The position numbers and the translations under genes are program-made. DNA of 64,000 bases from Branchiostoma floridae (lineage: Eukaryota; Chordata; Leptocardii; Amphioxiformes; Branchiostomatidae), in the NCBI RefSeq assembly GCF_000003815.2, contig NC_049985.1:24886178-24950177 (forward strand), written 5' to 3'. Of this stretch, positions 59,701 through 64,000 are shown piece by piece. Below the pieces are notes generated by a model, which saw only the letters and a list, made by a program, of their open reading frames with translations, did no database searches and was not told where the DNA came from. Positions within the stretch are counted from its first letter, which is position 1, and each line of letters begins with the position of its first letter.

Positions 59701-61121
59701 TACACTAATTGTGACAGAGAAGACAGATGCTACTGTACATGTATATTACAAGTTAAAAGTAACAAAGGATTCCGCCAGCTCTTTTCGACAAGCACGATTA
59801 TCAGTGGGCCATCGCTTAATTTACAATCCAAAGGACTGCAATCCTTTCCAGTAACATGAATGTGGAGTAAACTGAGTTTTGAATTATGGACTTGAGGCAG
59901 GGTTGCTACTCACTGGATTATGTATGCCTATTAGTACTTGCTACTACAATGACAAAGAGAAGGTTGAAAAATGTAAATGGTGATATACCAGTAGTCTAGC
60001 TTCAGCGGAACAGTTTCAAACCCGCTGATCTGACAGTAGGGCTCAAAGTTGGACAGCTCATAAAACTGGATCTCTCGATCGCTGCAACAGAGGAAATCAT
60101 TCATAAAAAAGATTGAAGTTTCATAGTAATAACCATGCCTTGTAATACACAAATTCTATCGTGAATAACTGTATTCATCTATAAGTTGATGCATGAAAAT
60201 CATTATCTGACTGCATGAAAATCATTAACTGGTCTCTACTAACTAAGATACAATTTGAAAACAAACTCAGAGATACTGCATCATTTGCATCATGAATTCA
60301 TCAGACTATATGTATGGGCAAAATTTGTAAGACAATATGAGAACCTACTGACCCTGTGCCGATGATGAACTTGTTGTACTGCGACATCAACACAAAGTCT
60401 GTGATCCACTTGTTCTTTATTCTGTTGGCCTGTTGTTGCTCTGTCTGTAGAACAAAAAAGTCACAACACAGTGAGAAATAATATTTATACTGAATTTGTA
60501 TGCTTATCATCATCATATAGTATACACAAAGTACTGTGTGAAGCAATTAGTAATACCAGCAAGCTTTCGATCTGTCCTCTGACCCTTCTCAAGTTGAAAT
60601 AACTAAAAGTTTATATCACGACACTGACATGAGTGTATAGTGTGACATCGGCAACCAGTCAAAGATGCCTTGAGCAATATTGGTAGGGATCATTGACATC
60701 AGGCTATTATGTTTGTGACCTCCATCATTTGTCCTAGAAAGTTTATCTAATAAGCCTTACTGCACACTTTCTAAGTCATCAGTAAAAACCTGAATCTCAA
60801 ATTTTTGAAACACTTTGTATTCACTTTCTTCACCTTTTCTCACCTGTTTGCTGATAATTCAGAACACAAATTTGAAGGGTTAAAGCTTACCACGACTGTT
60901 CTTGTTCTCTTCAGGTCTAAGTTAGGAGACCAGAAGGTGACCATTCCGTCCTGTCCCAGAGCCATGAACGTGTTGTCTGGCGTGTGGGACACCTTCACGA
61001 TTGGCTCCCTGTGAGGTGTACTTCCCATGGCGGCCGGTAGGTGGAACGCCACGTCCTTGTCGCGTAGGACTGCCTCTTCTTTCTCCGCATACTCCAGCTG
61101 CATGTAAGTGCAGAACTCATC
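38549..61121 (-). CDS. WDR49/WDR64-like EF-hand/WD40-repeat protein, gene span (24 exons, 5' end missing)
   Basis: Twenty-four minus-strand segments with GT donors and AG acceptors join without a frame break into 916 codons plus TGA (2,751 nt). Fragments such as DEFCTYM, LGQDGMVTFWSP, GDREIQFYELS, GVKTFDFSKEKNLIVTGGMD and WRAHTQSITG are those of the animal WDR49/WDR64 and 'WD repeat protein on Y chromosome' group: a degenerate N-terminal EF-hand followed by many WD40 blades. About fourteen blade-like units can be counted, which fits two seven-bladed propellers and then a roughly 150-residue tail containing an Asp run. Beta-propellers act as protein-binding scaffolds, and no catalytic residues are expected. 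The cellular role of this group is poorly known. The first confident exon starts in phase 0 at the Asp of DEFC, so initiator and N-terminus lie upstream, probably beyond the window. Which of WDR49, WDR64 or WDY is the true orthologue cannot be decided here, so no symbol is given. Confidence 0.9.
38890..39064 (+). mobile_element. TTCGCGGTGG foldback element, copy 7
   Basis: TACTGTAAATGCATTGATG to TTCTACAGTA, shorter right arm. Last WDR intron, upstream (5') of exon 24. Confidence 0.8.
39065..40129. other. WDR last intron, no feature seen
   Basis: Non-coding intron sequence between exons 24 and 23; no repeat family recognised here. Confidence 0.5.
40130..40225 (+). mobile_element. End fragment of the 5902-type TIR element
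   Basis: Shares TTGCAGTCTTCGAA and GGGACTGGTTT, a G run and GTTGGCTAGGTTCTCTT with the left end at 5902-5993. No second terminus is seen nearby. Confidence 0.65.
40733..40842 (-). CDS. WDR49/64-like exon 23
   Basis: 110 nt, residues 826-862. Encodes APNFSTLHSELLVGDDEIAE and KRQPFGKAIGK, a charged, probably helical tail. Ends in phase 2 (AG carried); donor GTAAGG. Confidence 0.88.
41416..41621 (-). CDS. WDR49/64-like exon 22
   Basis: 206 nt, residues 757-825. Starts GTFGQPDPWDIYNPSTYSHP, the conserved post-propeller motif of this family, then VPYDVLVDPLSMPSHPVID, and ends with an Asp run (five consecutive GAT codons). Phase 0 out. A piggyBac-like MITE begins 37 bp upstream of its acceptor. 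Confidence 0.91.
41659..41874 (+). mobile_element. Short piggyBac-like MITE in a WDR intron
   Basis: TTAA at 41655-41658 and 41875-41878 flanks CCCTTAAACT and its inverse. Contains CCGGATATATCCAGCA and GGATATATCTGGA blocks. Its edge lies 37 bp from the acceptor of exon 22. Confidence 0.75.
42846..42934 (-). CDS. WDR49/64-like exon 21
   Basis: 89 nt, residues 727-757. Encodes MDLIEEHNIVITCALDCTV and then VWTLEGNFVG, the last recognisable blade. Donor GTGAGT. Confidence 0.91.
43496..43936 (+). CDS. 146-codon ORF in a WDR intron, opposite strand, unrecognised
   Basis: This open frame lies antisense inside the intron between exons 21 and 20. Its first two thirds look protein-like (KNLETLAFVFGQLLFKRCK, DEIHNKFPQVFHDILTNEG); a GT-AAGG donor-like site follows TVD, after which the frame becomes Ile/Tyr-rich like the AT-rich intron. 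It could be a captured or transposon-derived exon. No family is recognised. Confidence 0.25.
   Translation: MIRVESPGQQKDSISKLLYKALMPSKYICYKAYEKRCPVSGFTTNRSKNLETLAFVFGQLLFKRCKIFDLASSDEIHNKFPQVFHDILTNEGLIGTVDVRMCSKCCTVYSLILILIRLHIYMQAIDKPMNEYYSVYTCACTIYISL
44570..44760 (+). mobile_element. Foldback MITE, TAGTTCACCTTTATCCGCGG family, truncated copy
   Basis: Left end TAGTTCACCTTTATCTGCGG is intact. The right arm decays after ACCGTTCTTAGAAACAA. It lies in the WDR intron between exons 21 and 20. Confidence 0.65.
44967..45006 (-). CDS. WDR49/64-like exon 20 (40-nt microexon)
   Basis: Only 40 nt, residues 714-727, with split codons at both ends. Encodes LIRDWRAHTQSIT. The conserved WRAHT.SIT motif and the strong GTAAGT donor support it despite its size. 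Confidence 0.87.
46764..46829 (-). CDS. WDR49/64-like exon 19
   Basis: 66 nt, residues 692-714. Encodes FVYVWDIDGFCEDGEAPIPP, a blade end followed by an acidic/proline loop. Donor GTAAGT. Confidence 0.89.
46990..47140 (+). mobile_element. Decayed tRNA-derived SINE fragment
   Basis: Head-like ATAGAGCCAGAAACCC is followed by TTGGGAAAGGTACTCGACAA and GTACCTGACTTTGGTTGG. Intron between WDR exons 19 and 18. Confidence 0.5.
47505..47722 (+). mobile_element. Decayed tRNA-derived SINE body
   Basis: GAAAAGGCACTGAACAC, GTACCTGGCTTTGGTTAGG, TTAAATGGAGGTCCAGTG and GTGTGAGTGGTCCAAACC keep the SINE block order. Intron between WDR exons 19 and 18, ending about 90 bp before exon 18. Confidence 0.65.
47813..47888 (-). 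CDS. WDR49/64-like exon 18
   Basis: 76 nt, residues 667-692. Encodes SKKQGTVTSMILN and DTVLYTTDSI, with the following WD in the next exon. Acceptor CCCTTTCAG, donor GTGGGT. Confidence 0.89.
48438..48496 (-). CDS. WDR49/64-like exon 17
   Basis: 59 nt, residues 647-666. Encodes QIHFWNIFQGGHLYGLVNG, closing the blade begun in the previous exon. Donor GTGAGT. Confidence 0.89.
48878..48995 (+). mobile_element. LINE-type 3' tail, copy 2, (AAATAAAC)n end
   Basis: ATTCCTCATAACCTCAACGA to GAGCTTCTCGTGAAG, then AAATAAATAAACAAAC tail. It ends about 22 bp from WDR exon 16, on the donor side of the intron. Confidence 0.6.
49018..49110 (-). CDS. WDR49/64-like exon 16
   Basis: 93 nt, residues 616-647. 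Encodes DLSIKKVLFLKSRAG and DAAQLIASGPKG, a conserved blade of the second propeller. Donor GTGAGT, acceptor TTTGCAG. Confidence 0.9.
49709..49904 (-). CDS. WDR49/64-like exon 15
   Basis: 196 nt, residues 551-616. Opens the second propeller with AHGHKDDILSVA and LLATSAYDGKVIVWN. An acidic Ser/Asp-rich insertion (CSSSDDEDDN) follows, probably an exposed loop. GC-rich coding bias contrasts with the AT-rich introns. Confidence 0.93.
50494..50553 (-). CDS. WDR49/64-like exon 14
   Basis: A 60-nt exon, phase 0 at both ends (residues 531-550), encoding DAAEDFHHYQSPLPKWTDDV. This is the conserved short linker between the presumed first and second propellers in this family. Being symmetric, it could be skipped without a frameshift. 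Donor GTAAGT. Confidence 0.85.
50622..50832 (+). mobile_element. Foldback MITE, TAGTTCACCTTTATCCGCGG family, copy 4
   Basis: Both ends recognisable (CACCTTAATCCG to GGATAAAGGTGAACTAGCG). Located in the intron between WDR exons 14 and 13, about 70 bp upstream of exon 14. Confidence 0.75.
51249..51346 (-). CDS. WDR49/64-like exon 13
   Basis: 98 nt, residues 498-530. Encodes EVTDCCYVELLRNRYVVSVG, then WDHRINIYA. Donor GTAAGA. Confidence 0.89.
51892..51971 (-). CDS. WDR49/64-like exon 12
   Basis: 80 nt, residues 471-498. Encodes LITGGRDGVLRIWNFNNG, a textbook WD40 blade end (the D...W dipeptide region), then HCLKSLIK. Donor GTGACT. Confidence 0.91.
53602..53708 (-). CDS. WDR49/64-like exon 11
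   Basis: 107 nt, residues 436-471. VVKVWDFETGTQIFEFSG closes one blade, and AHGDKPVTCMTFD opens the next. Donor GTAATG. Confidence 0.9.
54680..54782 (-). CDS. WDR49/64-like exon 10
   Basis: 103 nt, residues 401-435. Encodes SHKESVQCCKYN and FKQVISCSDAS. The blade is completed as VVKVWD by the next exon. Acceptor TTTCCAG, donor GTAGGT. Confidence 0.89.
55077..55297 (+). mobile_element. TTCGCGGTGG foldback element, copy 8
   Basis: TACTGTAAATACAGAAATG to ATGCATTTACAGTA. WDR intron between exons 10 and 9, about 100 bp downstream (3') of exon 9. Confidence 0.85.
55402..55553 (-). CDS. WDR49/64-like exon 9
   Basis: 152 nt, residues 351-401. Starts with VWDTSDQSCLITV, closing the previous blade, and continues with a degenerate blade (MCCHYSALAKSLAMVTDQLA). 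Acceptor TTTTTCAG, donor GTAAGT. Confidence 0.9.
55636..55885 (-). mobile_element. Decayed tRNA-derived SINE
   Basis: Contains CCCATCCGAGGGACAGCCCT, AGCTAGGTACTCATT and AGTGTCTTTCCCAAGGG, then the remains of the head. WDR intron between exons 9 and 8. Confidence 0.7.
56307..56412 (-). CDS. WDR49/64-like exon 8
   Basis: 106 nt, residues 315-350. A complete WD40 blade start: GMLRGHNAPIFHLHIS, then IFSVSTDKTVK, with VWD supplied by the next exon. The frame requires the donor GTTGGT. A stronger-looking GTAATT lies 4 nt downstream but would shift the frame. Confidence 0.9.
57056..57302 (-). CDS. WDR49/64-like exon 7 (family signature exon)
   Basis: The longest exon (247 nt), residues 233-315. 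A charged linker (VEQQLKEISHDKFTASK) is followed by the strongest family signature: FKIYKGVKTFDFSKEKN, then LIVTGGMDRIVRTWNPYVP. The acceptor lies in a CA-repeat run (CACACACAG), so its length may vary between alleles. Donor GTAAGT. Confidence 0.93.
57350..57727 (-). mobile_element. tRNA-derived SINE, near-complete
   Basis: On the minus strand the head has a perfect A box (TAGCGCAGTGG, 57708-57718) and a B box (GGATTTGAATCC, 57665-57676). The body and the (GGTTT)n-type tail at 57350 follow. It lies in the WDR intron between exons 7 and 6. Confidence 0.85.
57943..58043 (-). CDS. WDR49/64-like exon 6
   Basis: 101 nt, residues 199-233. Encodes WKVHRDWVGQLRYYDDIRSV and then CSNHANSALVIG, a blade whose second half resembles the 'S.D.T..IG' pattern. 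Donor GTAAGT. Confidence 0.88.
58319..58405 (-). CDS. WDR49/64-like exon 5
   Basis: 87 nt, residues 170-199. Encodes TWKKFPKTEGIASVNVEVV and ends FTKYI with AG carried over. Acceptor TTTTACAG, donor GTACGT. Probably an inter-blade loop plus the first strand of the next blade. Confidence 0.86.
58604..58957 (-). mobile_element. CAGGGCTCGAAAT-TIR element, copy 3
   Basis: Inverted relative of the copy at 2179 in the WDR intron between exons 5 and 4. Termini CAGGGCTCGAAAT and TTTTGAGCCCTG; internal TACCTGCAC motifs. Confidence 0.78.
59133..59225 (-). CDS. WDR49/64-like exon 4
   Basis: 93 nt encoding a blade with ECLVLFGDSEGCVNIVVI, joined to the previous exon as LDYC-PTGP. Ends with CG carried to the next exon; donor GTAAGG. 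Residues 139-170. Confidence 0.88.
59355..59577 (+). pseudogene. Non-LTR retrotransposon 3' ORF fragment
   Basis: A frame reading VENEIHFVLECSVS breaks, then a second frame reads NDLRNTFVNATHVDQKYAHM, KEDMFKYLMSSFDHDI and LCKFIYKCFRKREDAYKL before TAG. This matches the Cys-containing C-terminal end (C....VE.E.HF...C) of LINE reverse-transcriptase proteins. A 3' UTR and a (CATTGT)n tail follow to about 59695. Truncated 5', in the WDR intron between exons 4 and 3, antisense to the gene. Confidence 0.7.
59578..59695 (+). mobile_element. LINE 3' UTR and CATTGT tail
   Basis: Continuation of the LINE fragment: GCCCCAACGGGGCATGAAT hairpin, AATAAA, then GTCATTGTCATT repeats as the probable target-primed tail. 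Confidence 0.6.
59989..60081 (-). CDS. WDR49/64-like exon 3
   Basis: 93 nt. The carried GG plus C completes Gly and gives IIGTG-DREIQFYELS, a conserved blade end in this family, followed by NFEPYCQISG and LKLDY. The donor is GTATAT. Residues 108-139. Confidence 0.88.
60353..60444 (-). CDS. WDR49/64-like exon 2
   Basis: 92 nt, phase 0 in and phase 2 out, residues 78-108. It begins TEQQQANRIKNKWITDF and ends FIIGTG with two bases (GG) carried to the next exon. Donor GTCAGT; acceptor TTCTACAG. Confidence 0.87.
60891..61121 (-). CDS. WDR49/64-like exon 1 (first confident exon)
   Basis: 231 nt, phase 0 to phase 0, residues 1-77 of the visible protein. It carries DEFCTYMQLEY (end of the EF-hand-like region), a linker with Leu-Pro-Ala, and the first blade, in which HTPDNTFMALGQDG runs into FWSP. 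The acceptor is a pyrimidine-rich TGTTCCAG and the donor GTAAGC. The motif order is diagnostic of the family. Confidence 0.9.
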
Positions 61122-61593
61122 CTGGAACACAACAGGAGTGGATTAAAACTGATGACCTCGGCCAGGATGTTTTAGACAGCTGCAATAGCCAAGGGGGTTG
61201 CATTCAGATGGTCAGAGGATATACCGTGATACTAGAGACTTGAAAATGGCACATACTGCTTTCTCTACAAAGCACTTAAATTATAGCACTTATGAGAAAT
61301 GGGTATGGGAGTACTAATAGTTAAACTGGTCTGTGTGGCTGAGGGGTATAGAAGCAAGGATGGGCTGTTGATCTACATCTTCAGTACAACAAAACATCAT
61401 AATTATCCTGTACTTTTTAGTCAAGGCACCTGGCACTTCAAGTTCAAAACAAGACAAACTTTTTTAAAAATCTTTGCTGAGTGGAGACTGCGATAAACTT
61501 CTTAAGGAACACAGTTGATGATCTTACACTTGGTAATTATGTGGGCGAAGCCACACATATAGTTTTCTTACAAGTATTTCACCGGAAATCAGA

Positions 61594-61890
61594 AACAAAT
61601 GGAAGCCTCCATGTACTCCATGTTTCAAGCTTTTTGATTGGCCTAAAGTCGCACTTTCTCGGTTGTACGTCGGAGGTGAACCTATCAACGCGCAGGACAC
61701 AATCGGCATCCATTTTGATAATAGCCAATCAAAACTCAGAAAAATGGAAGCTGTTAGCAAATACTCCGCGTTCCCAGCTTTTTGATTGGCCTAAATTCAG
61801 ACTGTCTCGGGTGTACGTCAGAGCTGGACCTATCAACGCAGAGAACACAAAATGTCATTCGGCATCCAGTTTTATAATAGCAGCTGAGAC
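61594..61890 (+). repeat. Tandem duplication carrying CCAAT boxes
   Basis: Two units, starting AATGGAAGC at 61598 and 61743, share AGCTTTTTGATTGGCCTAAA, GTGTACGTC.GAG and CCTATCAACGC.GAG. CCAAT boxes (as ATTGG or CCAAT) occur near 61637, 61723 and 61785. NF-Y-type boxes in a duplicated CpG-containing segment suggest promoter-like DNA or the end of a DNA element. Confidence 0.6.
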
Positions 61891-61907
61891 GCGGCAGTAA
61901 ATCGGCC

Positions 61908-62036
61908 ATGCATTCGACCAAACAGGCGCTCAAGGAAGAAGTTGCCCGCCACGGAATGAACAAGATTGATAAATTTGCACAGAAAAACATTATCTTCAGA
62001 AAATGGGACCTTGGAATCTTGCAAATTAAACAGTGA
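61908..62036 (+). CDS. 42-codon ORF downstream of CCAAT-box repeats
   Basis: ATG at 61908 to TGA at 62034-62036. The predicted peptide is Lys-rich and amphipathic (TKQALKEEVARHGMNK, DKFAQKNIIFRKWDLG). It follows directly on a tandem duplication that carries CCAAT boxes on both strands, which makes a small transcribed unit possible. No family is recognised, and length alone does not exclude chance. Confidence 0.25.
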   Translation: MHSTKQALKEEVARHGMNKIDKFAQKNIIFRKWDLGILQIKQ

Positions 62037-62107
62037 ACGGACGTGTTCAAGCTACGCATTGCATTTGTATACATGTTACCTGTTACAATGCCGGTAAAAA
62101 CGTTACG

Positions 62108-62194
62108 GCAAGCTTGGCCGAATGGCTAAAGCACCAGCCACGTTTGCGCTTTTTTCGCTAGGTCAACCCTGGTTCGATTCCGGGCGGGAACAAC
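62108..62194 (+). tRNA. tRNA-like sequence or tRNA pseudogene with intact A and B boxes
   Basis: An A box (TGGCCGAATGG, 62115-62125) and a B box (GGTTCGATTCC, 62171-62181) match the pol III consensus with the spacing of a class II (Leu/Ser-type) tRNA, and a long T run follows from about 62211. The T stem pairs (CCTGG/CCGGG). The acceptor arms and anticodon stem do not pair convincingly and no anticodon can be read, so it is probably a decayed tRNA or a SINE head. Confidence 0.35.
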
Positions 62195-63760
62195 TTTCTT
62201 TTAGTTGTCCTTTTTTTTTTCTTTTATGATATTTACAACAATTTTATCTTGCAAACAGAGCATCGTTCAGTTTACACGCCTTTTTATTTATTTTTTAATT
62301 GCCCTCAAAAGACGGCGTTTAAACGGTCGGACGGTCCATGTGGGGAGGGGGGCTCGTCAACGCCTCGGACCATACCGGCCGCGGCAGCCAAATACTGTAT
62401 CGTCGATGTCTGTCGCCTGCGGCGTTAAGTCAAATTTGGAATGGAGGCTACGGTACGGTACCGGACCTGAACCTGATCATGAATTTCAGCTTTATAATTG
62501 CTACACAGCACAACCCGTGACGTCAGGTAAAGGCCGAGAATAGGGGTGAACCGAGAATACGGGGCACCTAATGGCAATTACTATTGTGTGTAAGGTAGTT
62601 TGACTTAAACTTCAAAAAAAGGCCACGGGAAAGACTTGCTGCATTTTCGCGAAAATGTTGTCATTCTAGTTGTTTCTTTTCTTGCGATTTTTCCTTTCTT
62701 TTCCCTTCGCCCACATCCTGCATTTTTTCAAAAATGTTGCCTTTCTAGTTTCATTTGATATTTCAAAGTTTATAGCTTGAACTTAAAAGTGCTCTTGGAA
62801 AAGACTGCATAGGCAAGTTTTTGATTTTCAGTATGCATGAAATGCATTAAACAGATTTCAACTTTACTTAGTGCCAAGGGTGTTTTTATTTTTGCTATCT
62901 GTGTTCAACTTTATGGATTTGTTTGCTGATTGATTTCTTCACTGGACTACAAGGGATGATGAGAAAGGCCTTTTCTGCCATCTGACCTGGTTCGAACAAA
63001 AACATCATCAGATGAGTGCATGTTATGATAACAACACACCTCACCCCTCCAGGCTGCCCCTGACAACGTAACATCTTGTATCTAACAGCCCATCAAGAGG
63101 GGGCCTGCATTACCCCTTTTAGGTAACGTATGTGTTGCCATTTTGATCTACTGTACAGTTGATATTCTTATTAAAAGCATTTCTAATCTTATTTGTGAAT
63201 AAGATGACAATTGACTTCCTGAATTTAGCATAATGAATTGGCAGTCCAACTGAATATCATAGTACAATGTAGGTCCTTATCAAGAGGGTTCTTCAGTCTT
63301 TTCCAAGAGACTCAGTACTAAACTGCAATCTCGACTGAAAGAATTTTAAGTGCAATTTCCAAAGTGAAAGAGCGCTGCCTGTTTTCCTTAAGAATTCCCT
63401 TTATCTTTTCACTCAGCAAAGAACTTTTAAGAAGTTTGTCTTGCTTTGGACTTTGAGTGCCAGGTGCCTTCTCTATATAATTATAAGAAGAAAAACAATC
63501 ATGTTTTTGTCACACTAAAGGTCTAGTCAGGGTACAAATAAGTGGTTAGGAACTAGTGTTATGTCTTAAAATGCTGTCTGCAGATACAAGTAGTCATTAG
63601 CATACCTGGTGAGCTATAACAACCCAGTTTTTCACAAGGTCCAACACTTGTTGTCATTCCCTTCTTACCGATCCCAACATCGCTGGTGCATTTTTTTAAA
63701 ACTACCCTTGTTACACATTCTGCAGACTTGTCTAGAGTACGTGATCAAAAATAAACTAAC
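62195..63760. other. Region 5' of the first confident WDR exon, no gene seen
   Basis: A T run after the tRNA-like element, a GC-rich patch at 62300-62480 with GGTACCGGACCTGAACCTGA (loosely like the outer element at 30.9 kb), then AT-rich DNA. No supported exon until 63761. Confidence 0.45.
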
Positions 63761-63797
63761 CTGGTCCAAGTTTTGAAGCAAAGCAGAACTGTAATAC
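63761..63797 (-). CDS. Candidate 37-nt upstream exon of the WDR49/64-like gene
   Basis: On the minus strand a 37-nt segment lies between a TTTGTTTTAG acceptor and a GTTAGT donor. Read so that it joins the next exon in phase, it encodes YYSSALLQNLDQ and then DEFC. This would give a degenerate EF-hand loop that keeps the final Glu but lacks the usual Asp ligands. The 2.6-kb intron it implies is long for this gene, and no exon upstream of it with a matching phase could be found. It may be a chance match. Confidence 0.3.
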
Positions 63798-64000
63798 CTA
63801 AAACAAAGGATTTGACCTAAATGTTACCCTTCAAATTTTGTCTGTCTAACTCCAGTCTTAACATTGTCACGGAAAGTCCAATTCTTTGGGTTGAAGATTA
63901 CAGAATGATGAAGATTAAAAATGAACTTTCAAGCTAGTTACTTGACATAATTCATCTATGGTTGTTAGGAAATTGAGAAAGTCACTCTTGGGAATTAGAG

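Noticed and set aside
63942-64000. Possible further WDR exon reading IPKSDFLNFLTTIDELCQ before a GTAACT donor
   Set aside because: Its end phase does not fit the 37-nt candidate exon or the DEFC exon, and the sequence does not resemble the EF-hand region; the window ends here.

Overview
This is intron-rich, repeat-dense animal nuclear DNA with two assembly gaps (5994-6465 and 24470-24569). GT-AG introns, tRNA-derived SINEs, piggyBac-, Harbinger- and pogo-like non-autonomous DNA transposons, foldback elements and a non-LTR tail rule out a prokaryote. The repeats, especially the 'TTCGCGGTGG' foldback family bounded by TACTGTAAATGCA-like ends, together with the gene content suggest a lancelet (Branchiostoma). 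That assignment rests on recall and is an inference.

Two genes are well supported, and they converge. (1) On the + strand, the last two coding exons of MMAA (mitochondrial G-protein chaperone of methylmalonyl-CoA mutase) lie at 20430-20591 and 22272-22436, with a TAA stop. The GTPase-domain exons were not found in the 20.4 kb upstream. (2) On the - strand, 24 exons running from 61121 down to 38549 join in one continuous frame (2,751 nt, 916 residues plus TGA). They encode an EF-hand/WD40 protein of the WDR49/WDR64/WDY group with about fourteen WD-type blades, i.e. probably two propellers. Its N-terminus lies upstream of 61121, probably beyond the window edge; a 37-nt candidate exon lies at 63761-63797.

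Layout. 1-20.4 kb: mostly repeats (a 180-bp-class tandem array, a telomere-like run, a GT microsatellite, several TIR elements, SINEs). 20.4-23 kb: the MMAA 3' end. 23-38.5 kb: intergenic, with a nested transposon at 29.3-30.9 kb, a piggyBac-like element at 32.1-33.0 kb, a large foldback at 33.9-34.5 kb, and two unassigned candidate exons (29155-29330 on +, 37496-37744 on -). 38.1-38.5 kb: a modular tandem repeat just beyond the WDR stop codon. 38.5-61.1 kb: the WDR gene, its introns carrying SINEs, a LINE fragment and MITEs. 61.1-64 kb: a CCAAT-box-rich tandem duplication, a 42-codon ORF, a tRNA-like sequence with intact A and B boxes, and probably intron 5' to the first confident exon.

Nothing indicates an operon-like or defence system. 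MMAA acts in mitochondrial cobalamin metabolism, the WDR protein is probably a cytoplasmic or ciliary scaffold of unknown role, and no functional link between them is implied. The most unusual signals are architectural: direct-repeat-flanked TIR elements, a nested G/C-run transposon, a modular 3'-flank repeat, and a possible alternative last exon.
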